A stretch of 64,000 nucleotides of DNA. It comes from Sphingomonas melonis. GTDB lineage: Bacteria; Pseudomonadota; Alphaproteobacteria; Sphingomonadales; Sphingomonadaceae. The stretch is from assembly GCF_013409985.1 (NCBI RefSeq), contig NZ_JACCBY010000003.1, forward strand, positions 496,001-560,000. Reading direction: 5' to 3'. This document shows, piece after piece, positions 63,516 through 64,000 of this stretch; the stretch's first letter is position 1; each line of letters begins with the position of its first letter. The notes under the pieces were generated by a model, which was not told the DNA's origin, searched no databases, and saw only the letters and a program-made list of their open reading frames with translations. Made by a program: the position numbers and the translations under genes.

Positions 63516-64000
63516 CTATCCCGCCGCGCGGAACGCCGCCAGCCCCCGTTCCAGATCGGCGATCAGGTCGCCCGCATCCTCCAGCCCGATCTGCAACCGC
63601 ACCATCGGCCCGGCATAGTCGCGCGGCGCCGCGGTGCGGATGCGCGCCGGGTCGGCGGGGATGGCGAGGCTTTCGAACCCGCCCCAGCTATAGCCGATGC
63701 CGAACAGGTCGAGCGTGTCGATCAGCGCCGCACGCGCCGCCTCGGTGCCGCCGTTCAGCACGAACGAGAACAGCCCGCTCGATCCCTTGAAGTCGCGCGC
63801 CCAGAGGTCGTGGCCGGGGCAGGAGGGCAGCGCCGGGTGCAGCACCTGCGCGACCTCGGGCCGCGACTCGAGCCAGCGGGCGATCTCCAGCGCGCTGCGC
63901 TGATGCTGCGCCAGCCGCACCGCCATCGTCCGCAGCCCGCGGCTGCCGAGCCAGCTGTCGTCGGGCGAGGCGACCTGTCCCAATTGGAAGCTGGTATCGC
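63516..64000 (-). CDS. cystathionine beta-lyase-like PLP enzyme, C-terminal part (5' end outside window)
   Basis: 161 visible residues of the Cys/Met-metabolism PLP family: the frame enters from the right edge with DTSFQLGQVASPDDSWLGSRGLRTMAVRLAQHQRSALEIARWLESRPEVAQVLHPAL. GHDLWARDFKGSSGLFSFVL and GYSWGGFESLAIP follow, then the terminal RLQIGLEDAGDLIADLERGL. YSWGGFESL is characteristic of MetC-type cystathionine beta-lyases. The PLP lysine is outside the window. Confidence 0.88.
   Translation of the reverse strand, partial: DTSFQLGQVASPDDSWLGSRGLRTMAVRLAQHQRSALEIARWLESRPEVAQVLHPALPSCPGHDLWARDFKGSSGLFSFVLNGGTEAARAALIDTLDLFGIGYSWGGFESLAIPADPARIRTAAPRDYAGPMVRLQIGLEDAGDLIADLERGLAAFRAAG

Overview
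This window is high-GC, densely packed bacterial DNA. It looks like chromosomal core sequence of a sphingomonad (Alphaproteobacteria, Sphingomonas-like). The evidence is the gene content (a 551-aa fungal/actinobacterial-type LeuA, gatCAB, ileS-lspA-DUF3035, lon-hupB with a tRNA-Val, tig/clpP/clpX, TonB-dependent receptors, YceI, DUF1178, DUF3089), the codon usage, and many short intergenic palindromic repeats. No rRNA, CRISPR array, integrase, transposase or complete IS was seen. All family names come from reading translated sequence by eye; no database search was run.

Layout. 1-3.1 kb: end of an EAL protein, a hybrid-like sensor kinase and a stand-alone receiver. 3.2-5.2 kb: hexuronate catabolism (FadR-type regulator and uxuA, with candidate operators). 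5.3-8.6 kb: an NDUFAF5-like methyltransferase divergent from comF-grxC-nitrilase-DUF1178, then tRNA-Arg(CCT). 8.8-12 kb: small proteins (SWIB, DUF2945), a folE/FolM-like/folB pterin cluster and an isochorismatase-like hydrolase. 13-20 kb: branched-chain amino acid synthesis, with leuA behind a newly visible leucine-rich leader peptide, and ilvB-ilvH-ilvC with palindromic repeats in every gap. A BLUF photosensor and a YceI protein lie between leuA and ilvC. 20-25 kb: miaA/serB with overlapping start codons, then two SPOR-domain proteins flanking an orphan ParA. 25-31 kb: pyrB plus an inactive-looking dihydroorotase (PyrC'), a low-GC two-gene islet (TcmP and a DUF5131/Gp37-Gp68 three-Cys protein), ruvX and a DUF3089 esterase. 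31-36.6 kb: gatC-gatA, a VapBC toxin-antitoxin module, then gatB, a barstar-like protein and a periplasmic cyclophilin.

37-46.5 kb: tRNA-Leu(TAG), trigger factor with a basic tail, a glycosyltransferase, clpP-clpX, a CPBP-like membrane protein, a 2OG-Fe(II) oxygenase, Mn-catalase and a cation/proton exchanger. 46.5-52.5 kb: small membrane genes, an M1 peptidase, lon, hupB, tRNA-Val(CAC) and a small membrane protein. 53-58.5 kb: a beta-helix lipoprotein and TonB-dependent receptor pair with a Pho-box-like site, then a prolyl-4-hydroxylase-like enzyme. 58.5-64 kb: ribF-ileS-lspA-DUF3035 and the end of a cystathionine beta-lyase-like gene.

The most notable items are: the TcmP/three-Cys islet between pyrB and ruvX; VapBC wedged into gatCAB with a 4-nt overlap into gatB and a perfect 20-bp operator palindrome; the leu leader with competing hairpins; head-to-head overlapping start codons of miaA and serB; palindromic repeats in the ilv operon, one of which supplies the Shine-Dalgarno of a TTG-started ilvH; and the histone-H1-like tail on trigger factor.
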